Positions 33,701 through 41,649 are shown, numbered from the stretch's first letter. The stretch: 64,000 bases of DNA from Streptomyces venezuelae (GCF_008642275.1 NZ_CP029189.1:3946501-4010500); one strand, 5' to 3'. A program made the numbers and translations. The notes: generated by a model not told the origin, from the letters alone.

Positions 33701-34091
33701 GTTCCAGGGCCTGGCGCAGCAGCCGCGCCGCCGTCGCGGGGTCACGGGCCAGTGCCCCGCGGCCCGCCGAGGCCAGCCGTTCGAAGCGGACCACGTCCAC
33801 GGCGTCGGGTTCGACGACCAGGCGGTATCCGGCGGGGTGCGCTTCCACCCCCACCCCGGGCAGGGCCCGGCGCAGCCGTGACACCAGCGCCTGAAGGGCG
33901 TTGGCGGCACCGGCCGGCGGAGCGTCTTGCCAGATCCCGTCGACGAGGAGCTCCGAGGCGACCACCCGCCCCGGCTCCAGTGCCAGGAGGATCAGCAGCG
34001 CCCGCAGGCGGGTCCCCCCGACTCCGACGCCGCTTCCGTCCTCGCCCCGTACGTCCAGGGCACCCAGCATCGAGATCCGCATGGCGAACAT
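30783..34091 (-). CDS. AfsR/SARP-like regulator: BTAD, NB-ARC and TPR domains
   Basis: A 1102-aa STAND-type regulator. An OmpR-like winged helix (about 1-95, LLVDGIWQDAPPAGAANALQALVSRLRRAL) is followed by the bacterial transcriptional activation domain (about 98-245). A Pro/Ser linker precedes the NB-ARC ATPase (about 270-520; Walker A GPGGAGKTRL near residue 300, LLVLDNCEHL). Helical TPR-like repeats run to the end. AfsR proteins activate secondary metabolism genes, usually after serine/threonine phosphorylation. The ATG at 34091 or that at 34082 are both possible; no ribosome site is seen for either. No biosynthetic cluster adjoins it, so it may act on distant targets. Confidence 0.9.
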   Translation of the reverse strand: MFAMRISMLGALDVRGEDGSGVGVGGTRLRALLILLALEPGRVVASELLVDGIWQDAPPAGAANALQALVSRLRRALPGVGVEAHPAGYRLVVEPDAVDVVRFERLASAGRGALARDPATAARLLRQALELWRGPALLDVAGSAFFRAPVTRLSELRMAALEDRIEADLRVGRGRELTGELTSLVAEHPLREGLVGALMRALVAAGRPAEALTVYGKAREALAEELGADPSPELSALHTAVLRGQVEVPSGPPGPDAPPPSPSPSPTNLRAGLASFVGRDEDLRQVDSLIGRFRLTTLTGPGGAGKTRLAVQSARPLLARFPDGVWLVELGPLSAEADVPPAVLNALALRDQAPAAGDPLDRLTAALRSRTALLVLDNCEHLVEAVAATADRLLGACPGLRILATSREPLGLTGEALWPVRPLALPPRDADAAQAMSYASVRLLNDRAAAARSGFAVTEENAPAVTRICRALDGMPLAVELAAARLRTMSPEQLAARLDDRFRLLTGGARTAPRQHRTLRAVVDWSWDLLTEPEQVLLRRLAAFPGGATVESAEGVCAGGPVEVYDVLDLITSLTDKSLLVTAGDGRYRMLETIRAYALERLEEAGEREVLRRAHAAHFTGLAEAADPYLRRAEQLEWLGRLTEEHDNLAAALRGAIAAGDARAAVRLVAAAGWYWWLGGHKADGAELASQALALPVPGGPDGTPGPDGTPGPDGTGGGDGTPEAPEAHADDEARAVACALAALFATAGLGDDLRTAELLRQGLLFAGRSGSRHPVVRFLEPLERLLRRTDGAEAPPPDAWAGLQADEDPWVRAQARLEGAKALLGAGGPPAEAEASIEAALTGFRALGERWGISFALTLLADLVARRGDHRAAIGHYEEAVAVIGELGVVEDRLYAWVRQAQLCRLAGDAARSAEVMARAERDAVAAGWPEALAMMAHGKADLARWSGEPASARAELARAGDAVREVAVHPVFEVVVLDSLGYLDAADGALAAARAHRAEALELAVAAGHAPTLAQVLVGVADQAVQLDRPREAARLLAAALAVRGGPDHSRPDAARVESAARAALGDAYEECARYEGYAAGGGVPGPAAVRELARLTLGG
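31945..31998 (-). repeat. 18-bp coding repeat in the AfsR-like gene
   Basis: GTCCCGTCCGGTCCCGGG is repeated at 31945 and 31963, with a degenerate third copy at 31981. It encodes Gly-Pro-Asp-Gly-Thr-Pro units in an interdomain loop. Confidence 0.85.
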
Positions 34092-34144
34092 TGTGCGGCG
34101 TCGTTCGGCGGTACTGCCATTGCATTGTCCGGAACGGGCACGTC

Positions 34145-34184
34145 GAGGACGGCCGCCCGCTGGGAATTGCGGGCCGCCGTCCTC
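34145..34184. terminator. hairpin between the AfsR-like and GvpU-like genes
   Basis: 16-nt arms 34145-34160 and 34169-34184 pair with one mismatch around TGGGAATT. They lie 20 bp past the stop of the leftward gene at 34205. Confidence 0.7.
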
Positions 34185-34204
34185 CGTGGTGCCGCGACGG
34201 TGGG

Positions 34205-34576
34205 TTATTTGTCGGAGTAGCTGAAGTCCCCGACGGTCCAGGCGCTGACGTCCTTGACCGCGATCCGGTACATTCCGCCGGTCTCGGGGATGCCCAGGGT
34301 GCCCTGGAGGATGCGTGCCACGTGGAAATGAAGGTGTGAGGGTGCCCCGGCCTGCTGTCTGTCGCCGCGTCCGGGAGAGCTGAAGATCTCGGCGAACGGG
34401 CCCAGCTGGTCGGAGTCCCGCAGGACCTCGGCCACCCGCTGGCGCCAGACGCTCTCGGGGGCGAGGCGGCCTGTGATGACGGCGCCGTGGACCACGACGG
34501 TCAGGGACATCTGATTGGTCTGCTCCGACTCGACCATGGCGGCGAGATCGAGGAGCAGGTCGTCAGGGATCGACAT
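34205..34576 (-). CDS. small conserved protein, possibly GvpU-like
   Basis: A 123-aa soluble protein. The segment SLTVVVHGAVITGRLAPESVW resembles the strand-Gly-strand pattern of gas-vesicle accessory GvpU proteins (a conserved G-x-V-I-x-G-x-L), which is a low-confidence match by eye. No gas vesicle gene is nearby. The C-terminus (GGMYRIAVKDVSAWTVGDFSYSDK) looks like further beta strands. The ATG at 34576 is used; a GTG two codons upstream is possible. Function unknown. Confidence 0.6.
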   Translation of the reverse strand: MSIPDDLLLDLAAMVESEQTNQMSLTVVVHGAVITGRLAPESVWRQRVAEVLRDSDQLGPFAEIFSSPGRGDRQQAGAPSHLHFHVARILQGTLGIPETGGMYRIAVKDVSAWTVGDFSYSDK

Positions 34577-34655
34577 GGGCACGGACTCTAGCAAGCGTGC
34601 TCGCATACCGGCCCGGCTTCCGGGGAGTGGCCTGTTCGGCGCGCTCCGGGAGACG

Positions 34656-34703
34656 GCGGACGGCCGGGGCCCGCACCCCTGGGTGCGGGCCCCGGCCGTC
34701 CGC
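34656..34703. terminator. strong terminator downstream of the cold-shock gene
   Basis: A 23-bp perfect stem pairs 34656-34678 with 34681-34703. It lies 70 bp past the stop of the cold-shock gene on the minus strand. Three AGGCGTC direct repeats lie between them (34741-34761). Confidence 0.85.
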
Positions 34704-34773
34704 GCGCGGCGCGGGCGCCGTCCGCCAGGCGTCGGTTGCAAGGCGTCAGGCGTCAGGCGTCACATGCCGGTCG

Positions 34774-34977
34774 TCAGGCGGGAACGATGTTCTCGGCCTG
34801 CGGGCCCTTCTGGCCCTGAGTGACGTCGAAGGTGACCTTCTGGCCTTCCTGAAGCTCACGGAAGCCGGAAGAGGCGATGTTCGAGTAGTGGGCGAAGACG
34901 TCGGCGCCGCCACCCTCCTGCTCGATGAAGCCGAAGCCCTTTTCCGCGTTGAACCACTTCACGGTGCCAGATGCCAT
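34774..34977 (-). CDS. cold-shock domain protein (CspA family)
   Basis: A 67-aa single cold-shock domain that binds single-stranded RNA and DNA. RNP1 (KGFGFI, residues 13-18) and RNP2 (VFAHY) are intact. It starts [16 protein letters not shown], the common Streptomyces form. AAGGAG precedes the ATG at 34977. The upstream region is long and relatively AT-rich, as expected for a structured csp leader. It forms its own transcript, ending at the 23-bp stem hairpin. Confidence 0.97.
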   Translation of the reverse strand: MASGTVKWFNAEKGFGFIEQEGGGADVFAHYSNIASSGFRELQEGQKVTFDVTQGQKGPQAENIVPA

Positions 34978-34979
34978 AT

Positions 34980-35260
34980 GAATTCTCCTTTGGGGCAGTG
35001 CCCGGATCCACACTGTGCGGGCCCGGTGTCGCCGTGATGATTGCCCCGACCGGAACGAGTAGATATCACTGCATGCACCGGAAATGAAAAGTGCGCCCAC
35101 CGAAAATCCGGTGAGAGCACTTGTAAGTTTTTGGGAACCACAACTGCAACGAACGTCACCGTAGCACAGCGGGTCTCGGCGGCCAGGGAAATTCCGGCGC
35201 GTCCCACGCGTAATTCAGTCGCGGCCACTGCGGAAATTCGGGCCGGAAAATAATATGAAC
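34980..35260 (-). promoter_or_regulatory. AT-richer leader and promoter region of the cold-shock gene
   Basis: This gene-free stretch between the cold-shock gene and the tautomerase gene is markedly lower in GC than its surroundings. It holds short self-complementary pieces such as CACCG-AAAATC-CGGTG (35099-35114). csp mRNAs usually have long folded leaders. The exact promoter cannot be fixed by eye; 35261-35409 holds the likely promoter of the rightward gene. Confidence 0.5.
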
Positions 35261-35409
35261 GGCAGAAGGTTTTTCGAGGTGCGGTCCCACGGCCGATGTC
35301 CGGGAGTCCGCCCCCGGCCCGGTGCCCTCGACTACCGTCAGCCGGGTACCCGCCGACCGGCGCGGGACCGGGGCCGTCGCCCCGAATCCGTAGAGCAGGG
35401 AGTGTCCCC

Positions 35410-35775
35410 GTGCCCCACGCAGTCGTCGACTACTCGGACTCGCTGACCGGTGCCTTCGACCGGCGGGCCTTCGCGCTCGAACTGCACGTGCTGGTGGCCG
35501 AGATCCTCGACACCGCGATCGGCAACTGCAAGACGCGCTTCCACCGGCTGGAGGAGTCCGTCGTGGGCGAAGGCACCGACGGCCGCGCGGTGGTCGTGCA
35601 CGTCGAGCTGGCCATCGCCCGGGGCCGCACGGCGCAGACCAAGTCCCGCCTGACCCGTGCGGTGCTGGAGCTGGTCGAGCGTCACACGGCGAAGGCCGCC
35701 GGCCTGGAGGTCCACGCCTCCGTGGACGTGCGGGACTTGGGCGAGGCCTACACCCGGAGCGTGGCGGCCCTCTGA
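35410..35775 (+). CDS. CHMI-like tautomerase (5-carboxymethyl-2-hydroxymuconate isomerase family)
   Basis: A 121-aa member of the tautomerase superfamily. After removal of the initiator Met, Pro is residue 1 (VPHAVVDYSD), the catalytic base of the family. The rest fits the CHMI fold (FHRLEESVVGEGTDGRAVVVHVELAIARGRTAQTKSRL). HpcD acts in homoprotocatechuate breakdown in enterobacteria; the genes of that pathway are not present here, so the true substrate is open. The GTG at 35410 follows AGGGAG and gives Pro at position 2, which decides the start. Confidence 0.85.
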   Translation: MPHAVVDYSDSLTGAFDRRAFALELHVLVAEILDTAIGNCKTRFHRLEESVVGEGTDGRAVVVHVELAIARGRTAQTKSRLTRAVLELVERHTAKAAGLEVHASVDVRDLGEAYTRSVAAL

Positions 35776-35806
35776 CGCGCGCCGGCGGGATCCGGAAGGG
35801 ACGCGC

Positions 35807-36547
35807 TCAGGCGCCGATGCGCAGCAGCGCGAGCGTGATGTTGTCGGGGCCGCCGGCGTCGATGGCGGCCCGCCACAGCTCGAACGCGGCCCGGCCGTCG
35901 TCGTGCACCCGCAGCAGCCCCTCGATCTCCTCGGCCGGCACCGGGTCGGTCAGCCCGTCGCTGCACACCAGGTAGCGATCGCCCTCGGTGACCGGGAAGG
36001 CCTCGATGTGGGGGGTGATCTCGTTGTACCCGCGGGTGCCGCCGAGGACCTGGGTGACCGCCGAGGTGGTGCGGTGCCCGGGGAGCGGCGGCGGGCTGTC
36101 GTCCACGCTGACCTGGCGCAGCCCGTCCTGCGCCGCGTGGAACACCTTGCTGTCGCCGACGTTGAACATCAGCAGCGAGTCCGCGAGGACGAGCGCGCCC
36201 GCGACCGTGGTTCCCATGGTGGCCAGTTCCGGCCGCCCTTCGGTGGCCGAGTACACGGCGCGGTTGCAGATGCTCAGTGCGTCACCGACGGCTTCCGGGC
36301 CGTCCAGTGAGGGCCCGAGCGAGGAGAGCTGGCGTACCACCAGCTCGCTGGCGACCTCGCCGGCCGGCTGACCGCCGAGGCCGTCGGCGACCGCGACGAC
36401 GAGCGGTCTGCCGAAGGGGAAGACCAGGGTCTGCGGATTCTGGGTCACGGTCCCGCACAGGGTCCACGGTCCGATGACGAGGCTGTCCTCGTTGTGCTCG
36501 CGCACCAGCCCGACATGACTCAGGGCGGTCACAGCTATGTACGGCAC
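35807..36547 (-). CDS. PP2C-type serine/threonine protein phosphatase
   Basis: A 246-aa PP2C phosphatase with the metal-binding motifs in order: VREHNEDS, VAVADGLGGQPAGE, LATMGTTV, NVGDSKVF, VCSDGLTDPV and AGGPDNITLALL. It should dephosphorylate Ser/Thr phosphoproteins in the cytoplasm. The GTG at 36547 (VPYIAVTALSHVG) fits the start of the domain. An upstream extension would add a hydrophobic Ala-Val stretch encoded by a hexanucleotide repeat and is less likely. It converges with the tautomerase gene. Confidence 0.9.
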   Translation of the reverse strand: MPYIAVTALSHVGLVREHNEDSLVIGPWTLCGTVTQNPQTLVFPFGRPLVVAVADGLGGQPAGEVASELVVRQLSSLGPSLDGPEAVGDALSICNRAVYSATEGRPELATMGTTVAGALVLADSLLMFNVGDSKVFHAAQDGLRQVSVDDSPPPLPGHRTTSAVTQVLGGTRGYNEITPHIEAFPVTEGDRYLVCSDGLTDPVPAEEIEGLLRVHDDGRAAFELWRAAIDAGGPDNITLALLRIGA

Positions 36548-36565
36548 CTCGGCGTCCCGCCTTTC

Positions 36566-36589
36566 GGCAACGGCAACGGCAACGGCAAC
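36566..36589. repeat. hexanucleotide repeat before the PP2C gene
   Basis: GGCAAC is repeated four times exactly, 19 bp from the PP2C start codon and followed by related GGCCAGTGCGAC units. If translated on the minus strand it would encode Val-Ala repeats. Confidence 0.85.
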
Positions 36590-36750
36590 GGCCAGTGCGA
36601 CGGCCAGGGCGACGGCGGCGCGACGCCGCACGTGTCCGTCCCCACCATTGTCGCGCCGCTCCGGCATGCGGGCTCCGGCGCGCCGGAGCACCCTGGTCGT
36701 GGAGCCGCCTGTTCCCCGACCGGTGGCCCTGCGAGGAAGGACTGCCGCAG

Positions 36751-37050
36751 ATGTTCGCGAGGCTGAGCACCTACCAGGGTTCACCGGTCCCCGCGGAGGG
36801 GGACGTGAGCGGGAATTCCGAGGCGATTGTCAGGCAGGTCCAGGACGTTCCCGGATTCCGGGGTGTCTACTACCTCGTCGACCGGGCCACGGGCGTGGCC
36901 AAGTCGCTGACCTTGTGGGACGACGAGCGGACCATGATGGACAGCGAGGAGGAGGCCGCCCGGATCCGTGAGAAGACCGCGCAGCGGGAGGGCCAGCGGA
37001 TCGTCTCGGTCGAACGCTTCGAGGTGGGCTTCAGCCACCTGCAGCCGTAG
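36751..37050 (+). CDS. antibiotic biosynthesis monooxygenase-like dimeric alpha/beta barrel protein
   Basis: A 99-aa protein. The strand-helix pattern (FARLSTYQGSPV, IVRQVQDVPGFRGVYYLVDRATGVAKSLTLWDDERTMMDSEEEAARIREK, VERFEVGF) fits the small ferredoxin-like ABM/Dabb fold. No catalytic residue is obvious. AGGAAGG 9 bp before the ATG fixes the start. It is followed by an FAD oxidase gene 53 bp downstream in the same direction, so the two may act on the same oxidative step. Confidence 0.75.
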   Translation: MFARLSTYQGSPVPAEGDVSGNSEAIVRQVQDVPGFRGVYYLVDRATGVAKSLTLWDDERTMMDSEEEAARIREKTAQREGQRIVSVERFEVGFSHLQP

Positions 37051-37103
37051 CGCGGCGCAGCGTGGAACGAACGACGTAACGTGATGTGCGAGGAGCCGCA
37101 GCC

Positions 37104-38474
37104 ATGGGCAAGCTCTCGATCGACCAGTTGCGAGAACGGGTACGCGGGGCGGTCGTCACCCCGGACGACGAGTCCTACGACGAGGCGCGCAAGGTCCACA
37201 ACGCCATGATCGACCGGAGGCCGGCGGCCGTCGTGCACTGCGCCAACGCGGGGGACGTGATGGCCGCGGTCGACTTCGCCCGCGAGAACGGGCTCGACCT
37301 GGCGGTGCGGGGCGGCGGGCACAGCGTGCCCGGCTTCGGCACCTGCGACGGCGGCGTGGTGGCCGACCTGTCCGGGATGCGCGGCGTCCGCGTCGACGTC
37401 GCGGGGCGCACGGCCCGCGCCGAGGGCGGGGCGACCTGGGGCGACTTCAACGCGGCCACGTACCCCTTCGGTCTGGCCACGACGGGCGGGATCATCTCCA
37501 CCACCGGCGTCGGCGGTCTCACCCTCGGCGGCGGCATCGGCTACCTGGCCCGTGGACTGGGCCTGAGCTGCGACAACCTGGTCTCGGCCGACGTGGTGAC
37601 CGCGGACGGCTCCCTCGTGGTGGCGAGCGAGGAGGAGAACGCCGACCTCTTCTGGGCGCTCCGCGGCGGTGGCGGCAACTTCGGCGCGGTGACCTCGTTC
37701 GAGTTCCGGCTGAGCCCCGTCAAGGACATCTACGGCGGACCGATGCTCTTCGAACTCGCGGACGCCCCCACCGTGCTGCGTTCCTTCGCCGACCACATCG
37801 CCGACGCGCCGGAGCAGCTCGGCGGCTTCCCGGCCTTCCAGATAGCCCCGCCGCTCCCGTTCATCCCGGAGGACCGGCACGGCGACACCTTCGCGCTGAT
37901 CGTGGCGTGCTGGACCGGGCCGCTCGACGAGGGGGAGCGGGCCCTCCAGGCCTTCCACGACTTCGCGCCGGTGGTCGCCGAACACGTCGGCCCGATGCCC
38001 TACCCGGCGCTCAACAGCGCCTTCGACGCGCTCGTGCCGCCCGGCCTCCAGCACTACTGGAAGGCCAATTTCGTGACCGAGCTCAGCGACGACGTGATCG
38101 ACGCGCACCTGCGGCATGCTCCGGGCCTGCCCGCGGTGAACTCGACGGTCCACATCTACCCGATCAACGGCGCCTGCCACCGCGTCGCACCGGACGCCTC
38201 GGCCTTCGCCTACCGGGACGCCTCCTTCGCCACGGTGATCGCCGGCATGTGGCCCGATCCGGCCACCAACGAGTCCGGCACGGCCTGGGTGCGCGACTAC
38301 TACGAGGCGACCGCCCCGCACTCGGAGGAGGGCGGCTACATCAACTTCATGGCCGACGACGACCAGGACCGGATCCGGACGAACTACAAGGGCAACTACG
38401 ACCGGCTGGTCGCGGTCAAGCGGGCCTACGACCCCGGGAACCTGTTCCACCTGAACCAGAACATCCGGCCCTAG
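37104..38474 (+). CDS. FAD-linked oxidase, berberine-bridge type
   Basis: A 456-aa enzyme of the PCMH-FAD/BBE family, which oxidises sugars, alkaloids or polyketides with covalently bound FAD. His73 in AVRGGGHSVPG is the usual covalent 8-alpha attachment. The second anchor, a Cys in a TGxCxxxG motif, is absent: the stretch reads TGGIISTTGVGGLTLGGG, so FAD should be held by one bond only. The C-terminal BBE domain ends YDPGNLFHLNQNIRP. The ATG at 37104 follows GAGGAG. No secretion signal is seen, so it is cytoplasmic. Confidence 0.93.
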   Translation: MGKLSIDQLRERVRGAVVTPDDESYDEARKVHNAMIDRRPAAVVHCANAGDVMAAVDFARENGLDLAVRGGGHSVPGFGTCDGGVVADLSGMRGVRVDVAGRTARAEGGATWGDFNAATYPFGLATTGGIISTTGVGGLTLGGGIGYLARGLGLSCDNLVSADVVTADGSLVVASEEENADLFWALRGGGGNFGAVTSFEFRLSPVKDIYGGPMLFELADAPTVLRSFADHIADAPEQLGGFPAFQIAPPLPFIPEDRHGDTFALIVACWTGPLDEGERALQAFHDFAPVVAEHVGPMPYPALNSAFDALVPPGLQHYWKANFVTELSDDVIDAHLRHAPGLPAVNSTVHIYPINGACHRVAPDASAFAYRDASFATVIAGMWPDPATNESGTAWVRDYYEATAPHSEEGGYINFMADDDQDRIRTNYKGNYDRLVAVKRAYDPGNLFHLNQNIRP

Positions 38475-38550
38475 AGGCCTGCGGGCCCGCGGCCCTCCGG
38501 CCCCGTCGCGGGGCGTGGTGGTGCGGATGCGGAGTGCTCCTTCGTCTGCA

Positions 38551-38588
38551 TAGTTTGGTCGGGTGTACCGGAAGATCCGGTACACCCG
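38551..38588 (+). promoter_or_regulatory. TAGTTT element followed by a large inverted repeat
   Basis: Perfect 13-bp arms CGGGTGTACCGGA (38560-38572) and TCCGGTACACCCG (38576-38588) flank AGA. They lie 24-53 bp before a lipoprotein start and directly after TAGTTT (38551-38556), a plausible -10. Operator at the transcription start or terminator of the upstream oxidase are both possible. Confidence 0.5.
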
Positions 38589-38612
38589 ATTTGTCAGACT
38601 GAGGAAGGTCCC

Positions 38613-39047
38613 ATGAAGCGTTCCCGTTTCCCGCTGATCGGTGTGCTCTGCGTCGGTGCGGTTCTCGGCCTCTCCGCGTGCTCCGACGACAGCTCCTCCC
38701 CCGAGGAGGAGGCCACCAAGGCCGCCGCGGACCTGTGCACCGACCTGAACGCGCTGAAGGCCGACAACGCCAAGCTGAAGGCCCTGAACCCGGCCAACGC
38801 GACCAAGGACCAGGTCAAGGACGCCTATGAAGCCGTCCAGAAGGACTGGGAGGGGGTCAAGGAGAACGCGGCCCAGCTGAAGGACGCGGAGCGCGCCGCG
38901 GTCCAGTCGGCGGCCGAGGACCTCAAGAAGAGCTACCAGGACCTGCCCGGCGACACGACCGGCAAGGACGCGCGCACCCAGTTGCAGCCGCAGATCGAGA
39001 AGCTGGACCAGGCCGCCGCGGCCGCCTCCACCGGCCTGCGCTGCTGA
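38613..39047 (+). CDS. small secreted lipoprotein
   Basis: A 144-aa lipoprotein. The signal peptide MKRSRFPLIGVLCVGAVLG ends in LSAC with Cys23 lipidated. The mature part is Lys/Ala/Asp-rich and strongly helical (coiled-coil-like KADNAKLKALNPANATKDQVKDAYEAVQKDWEGV), with a second Cys pair outside. It resembles small surface lipoproteins of Streptomyces without a known role. GAGGAAGG precedes the ATG. It has its own promoter region with a large inverted repeat. Confidence 0.82.
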   Translation: MKRSRFPLIGVLCVGAVLGLSACSDDSSSPEEEATKAAADLCTDLNALKADNAKLKALNPANATKDQVKDAYEAVQKDWEGVKENAAQLKDAERAAVQSAAEDLKKSYQDLPGDTTGKDARTQLQPQIEKLDQAAAAASTGLRC

Positions 39048-39088
39048 CCGCCCGACCGGGCCCCTCCCCCTCCCCGCCCCGCGTACGC

Positions 39089-39120
39089 AGGACCCCGCCC
39101 GGCTCCCCGGACGGGGTCCT
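39089..39120. terminator. bidirectional hairpin
   Basis: AGGACCCCG (39089-39097) pairs with CGGGGTCCT (39112-39120), and an inner CCGG pairing strengthens the stem. It separates the lipoprotein gene from the convergent ClC gene. Confidence 0.7.
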
Positions 39121-39135
39121 CTCCGCCGTTCGGCC

Positions 39136-40530
39136 CTACTTCGCGGCAGGCTCCGCGGGCGCGGCCGGCTCGGCGGGCGGCGCGGGCACGGGGGGCAGCT
39201 CGGGGATCGGGGGCCCCACCGGCAGCAGCTCGGTGACCACGAAGGCGACCACGGCCGCGATGATCACCACCGGGATCATCGCGGTGCCGCCGAGCATCAG
39301 GACCACCATCACCACGCTGCTCACCGGCAGCCGCAGCGCGCTGGCGGCCGTCGCCGCCATGCCCGCTCCCATCGCGGGCACGATCCCCAGACCGGGCAGC
39401 GGCCCGAGCAGGACGCCCGCCACGGCGCCGAGGCAGAGCGCCGGGAAGATGGGGCCGCCGCGCAGGCTGCCGAGGCAGATGGCGTACGCGGTGCCCTTGA
39501 AGACCAGTACGCCGATCAGCGCACCCACGCCCCAGGCGTGCGGATCGGCGGCCAGCCTGCCGATCATCGCCTGGCCCGATCCGGTGACATCGGCGGGTGT
39601 GAGGCCGGTGATGAGCGCGTACAGGCTGGCGCAGGCCGCGGCGGCCAGCGCGCACTGGACGGTGCGCAGGAGGGGCCGCTGGAGGACGTACGCGGCGATC
39701 AGCCGGGCGCCGGTCAGCACCGGGTGCAGGGCGAGGGCCAGGGCCGCGGCGATGAGCACCGCCCAGAGCACGTCGGGCACGTCCAGGTGGGGCACGGGTA
39801 CCCCGAGCTCCAGCTTCAGGCTCCCGATCTTCAGCCCGGTCCAGCGTCCGAGGCCCGTGAAGACCAGGTCCCCGACCCCGGCGGACAGCAGGGACGGCAG
39901 CATCACCGCGAACAGCTGCGGTCCGCCCACGCCCGCCACCTCGATCAGCAGCACCGCGGCGATCAGCGGGTTCCCGAAGATCGTGGCGATGGCGGCCGCG
40001 GCTCCCGCCGCGCCGACGAGCGCGGTGCCCTGCGGGGTCACCGGTACCTGCGCGAGGTTGCGGAAGAGCAGGGCCAGTCCGCCGCCGAGGGCGATCAGCG
40101 GGGCCTCCGGACCCAGCACCGCGCCGAGCGGCAGGCTGGCCACCGCCGCGATGATGACGCCGGGAAGGTAGGAGGCCGAGGCCCCGCCGGTGTGCAGACC
40201 GGCCGCGGGCAGGTGACCGCCGTTGCCGCGCATGTGCGGGACGACCAGGCCGACCACGACACCGGCGACCAGCAGCAGGGGCAGCGGCCACCACCAGGGC
40301 GGGGTGTCCCAGCCCAGGGCCTCGGGGAGGTCCGTCCACATCGCGTGTTCCATGTTGTGCAGCGCGGCGAGGAACCAGAACGACGCGAGGGAGACCGGGA
40401 TGCTGATGAGGGCGCAGAAGAACAACAGCTTCAGGTATCCGGGACTGCGGAGGGTCTGCCTCAGGACGTCGGCCTCCTGCGGCTGCGTCCCGCCGGGGGG
40501 CGGTTCGGATCGAGGACGCGACTGCGGCAT
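39136..40530 (-). CDS. ClC-family chloride channel or exchanger
   Basis: A 464-aa membrane protein. The conserved selectivity segments are present: GPEAP (140-144), where Glu142 occupies the place of the gating/proton glutamate, and GGPIFPALCLG further on. The C-terminal tail is Pro/Ala-rich and cytoplasmic, with no CBS domains. The gating Glu is present, but the proton glutamate of exchangers was not identified by eye, so channel or exchanger is undecided. GGAAGTG precedes the ATG at 40530. The gene follows a K+ channel gene in the same direction by 55 bp, suggesting a joint role in ion or pH balance. Confidence 0.92.
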   Translation of the reverse strand: MPQSRPRSEPPPGGTQPQEADVLRQTLRSPGYLKLLFFCALISIPVSLASFWFLAALHNMEHAMWTDLPEALGWDTPPWWWPLPLLLVAGVVVGLVVPHMRGNGGHLPAAGLHTGGASASYLPGVIIAAVASLPLGAVLGPEAPLIALGGGLALLFRNLAQVPVTPQGTALVGAAGAAAAIATIFGNPLIAAVLLIEVAGVGGPQLFAVMLPSLLSAGVGDLVFTGLGRWTGLKIGSLKLELGVPVPHLDVPDVLWAVLIAAALALALHPVLTGARLIAAYVLQRPLLRTVQCALAAAACASLYALITGLTPADVTGSGQAMIGRLAADPHAWGVGALIGVLVFKGTAYAICLGSLRGGPIFPALCLGAVAGVLLGPLPGLGIVPAMGAGMAATAASALRLPVSSVVMVVLMLGGTAMIPVVIIAAVVAFVVTELLPVGPPIPELPPVPAPPAEPAAPAEPAAK

Positions 40531-40585
40531 GGCTCACTTCCTTTCCGCTTCCTCGATGGTCCACCCGGGGGGCGTACTCCGCCGC

Positions 40586-41134
40586 TCAGGACTCGTCCTC
40601 CAGGCCGGGGGCCTGTGAACTCCGCCTGTGCATGCCGATTTTGATCGCCCCGACCAGCGCTTTCGCGATGATGCCGATGAGGATCAGGTCGGCGACCATC
40701 TGGAAGGTGACCAGTACCCGGCCGCCCTGGGTGGTGGCGACGATGTCCCCGAAGCCGACGGTGGCGAACGTGGTGATCGTGAAGTAGAGGGCGTCCGTGC
40801 GGCTCAGCGGCTCCGAGAACGCCGCGGGGTCCTGCGCGGCGAGCAGGTAGTACGTCGCGGAGAACAGCACCAGGAACAGCGGTACGCCGGTGGCCAGCGC
40901 CTCCAGCGCGCGCATCCGGGGGAACTGTGCATGGGAGATGGCGGTGATCTGCCAGGCCGTCAGGAACCCGAAGACCGCCAGGCCGAGGACGAGCGTCAGC
41001 ACGGTGGTGATGCCGAAACCGCCCTCCAGGGGCACCACGTAGTAGAGCCCCGTGAGCAGGGCGACCGCGAGCACCGAGCGCAGGAGGTGGCCCAGCAGGA
41101 CGAGCCGCCGCTGATCGGCCGCGTTGCGTTCCAT
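40586..41134 (-). CDS. potassium channel protein with TVGFGD filter
   Basis: A 182-aa small ion channel. Two N-terminal hydrophobic helices (LAVALLTGLYYVV and TVLTLVLGLAVFGFLTAWQI) precede the pore module: helix LATGVPLFLVLFSATYYLLA, pore helix ALYFTITTFA, filter TVGFGD (125-130) and inner helix. No RCK domain follows. The ATG at 41134 is used; a longer frame adds 25 basic residues. It is upstream of the ClC gene, probably in one transcript. Confidence 0.9.
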   Translation of the reverse strand: MERNAADQRRLVLLGHLLRSVLAVALLTGLYYVVPLEGGFGITTVLTLVLGLAVFGFLTAWQITAISHAQFPRMRALEALATGVPLFLVLFSATYYLLAAQDPAAFSEPLSRTDALYFTITTFATVGFGDIVATTQGGRVLVTFQMVADLILIGIIAKALVGAIKIGMHRRSSQAPGLEDES

Positions 41135-41246
41135 GGCTTCAGGAGAACGGGCCGGAGCCCGTCGCGCGACCGGAGTCGTTCCCCGGCATGCGGAGCGCAT
41201 CGGTCGCCTGTATGAATGAAGGACCACGTGCATGATCGGAGCGAGC

Positions 41247-41636
41247 ATGGACGACTACCCGCTTCTCAACTTCTTCTGGACGATGCTGTGGTTCTTCGTG
41301 TGGGTCCTGTGGTTCTTCCTCCTCTTCAAGGTCATCACGGACATCTTCCGTGACCACACCCTGGGCGGATGGGGGAAGGCGGGCTGGCTCGTCCTCGTGC
41401 TGCTGCTGCCGTTCCTGGGCATCTTCGTGTACCTGATCGCCCGCGGGCGCAGCATGCACGAACGGGACCGCAAGCAGGCCGAGGAGCAGCAGGAGGCCTT
41501 CCGTTCGTACGTGCAGCAGACGGCCGGGGCCGGCTCGGGCTCGGCGGACGAGCTGCACAAGCTCGCCGCCCTCAAGGACAAGGGCGACATCACCCAGGAG
41601 GAATTCGACCGGGCGAAGGCCAAGATCCTGGCCTGA
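41247..41636 (+). CDS. membrane protein with PLDc_N-like helices and SHOCT domain
   Basis: A 129-aa protein. It begins MDDYPLLNFFWTMLWFFVWVLWFFLLF, followed by a second helix (LVLVLLLPFLGIFVYLIA), a charged linker and a C-terminal SHOCT motif (ELHKLAALKDKGDITQEEFDRAKAKIL, residues about 98-129). SHOCT is a short oligomerisation module. Very common in Streptomyces without a defined role. GGAGCGAG precedes the ATG at 41247. Confidence 0.88.
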   Translation: MDDYPLLNFFWTMLWFFVWVLWFFLLFKVITDIFRDHTLGGWGKAGWLVLVLLLPFLGIFVYLIARGRSMHERDRKQAEEQQEAFRSYVQQTAGAGSGSADELHKLAALKDKGDITQEEFDRAKAKILA

Positions 41637-41649
41637 GCGTGCGGCGTGC

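Noticed and set aside
34205..34576. Firm naming of this gene as gvpU with an implied gas vesicle cluster.
   Set aside because: Only one short segment resembles GvpU by eye and no other gvp gene is present.
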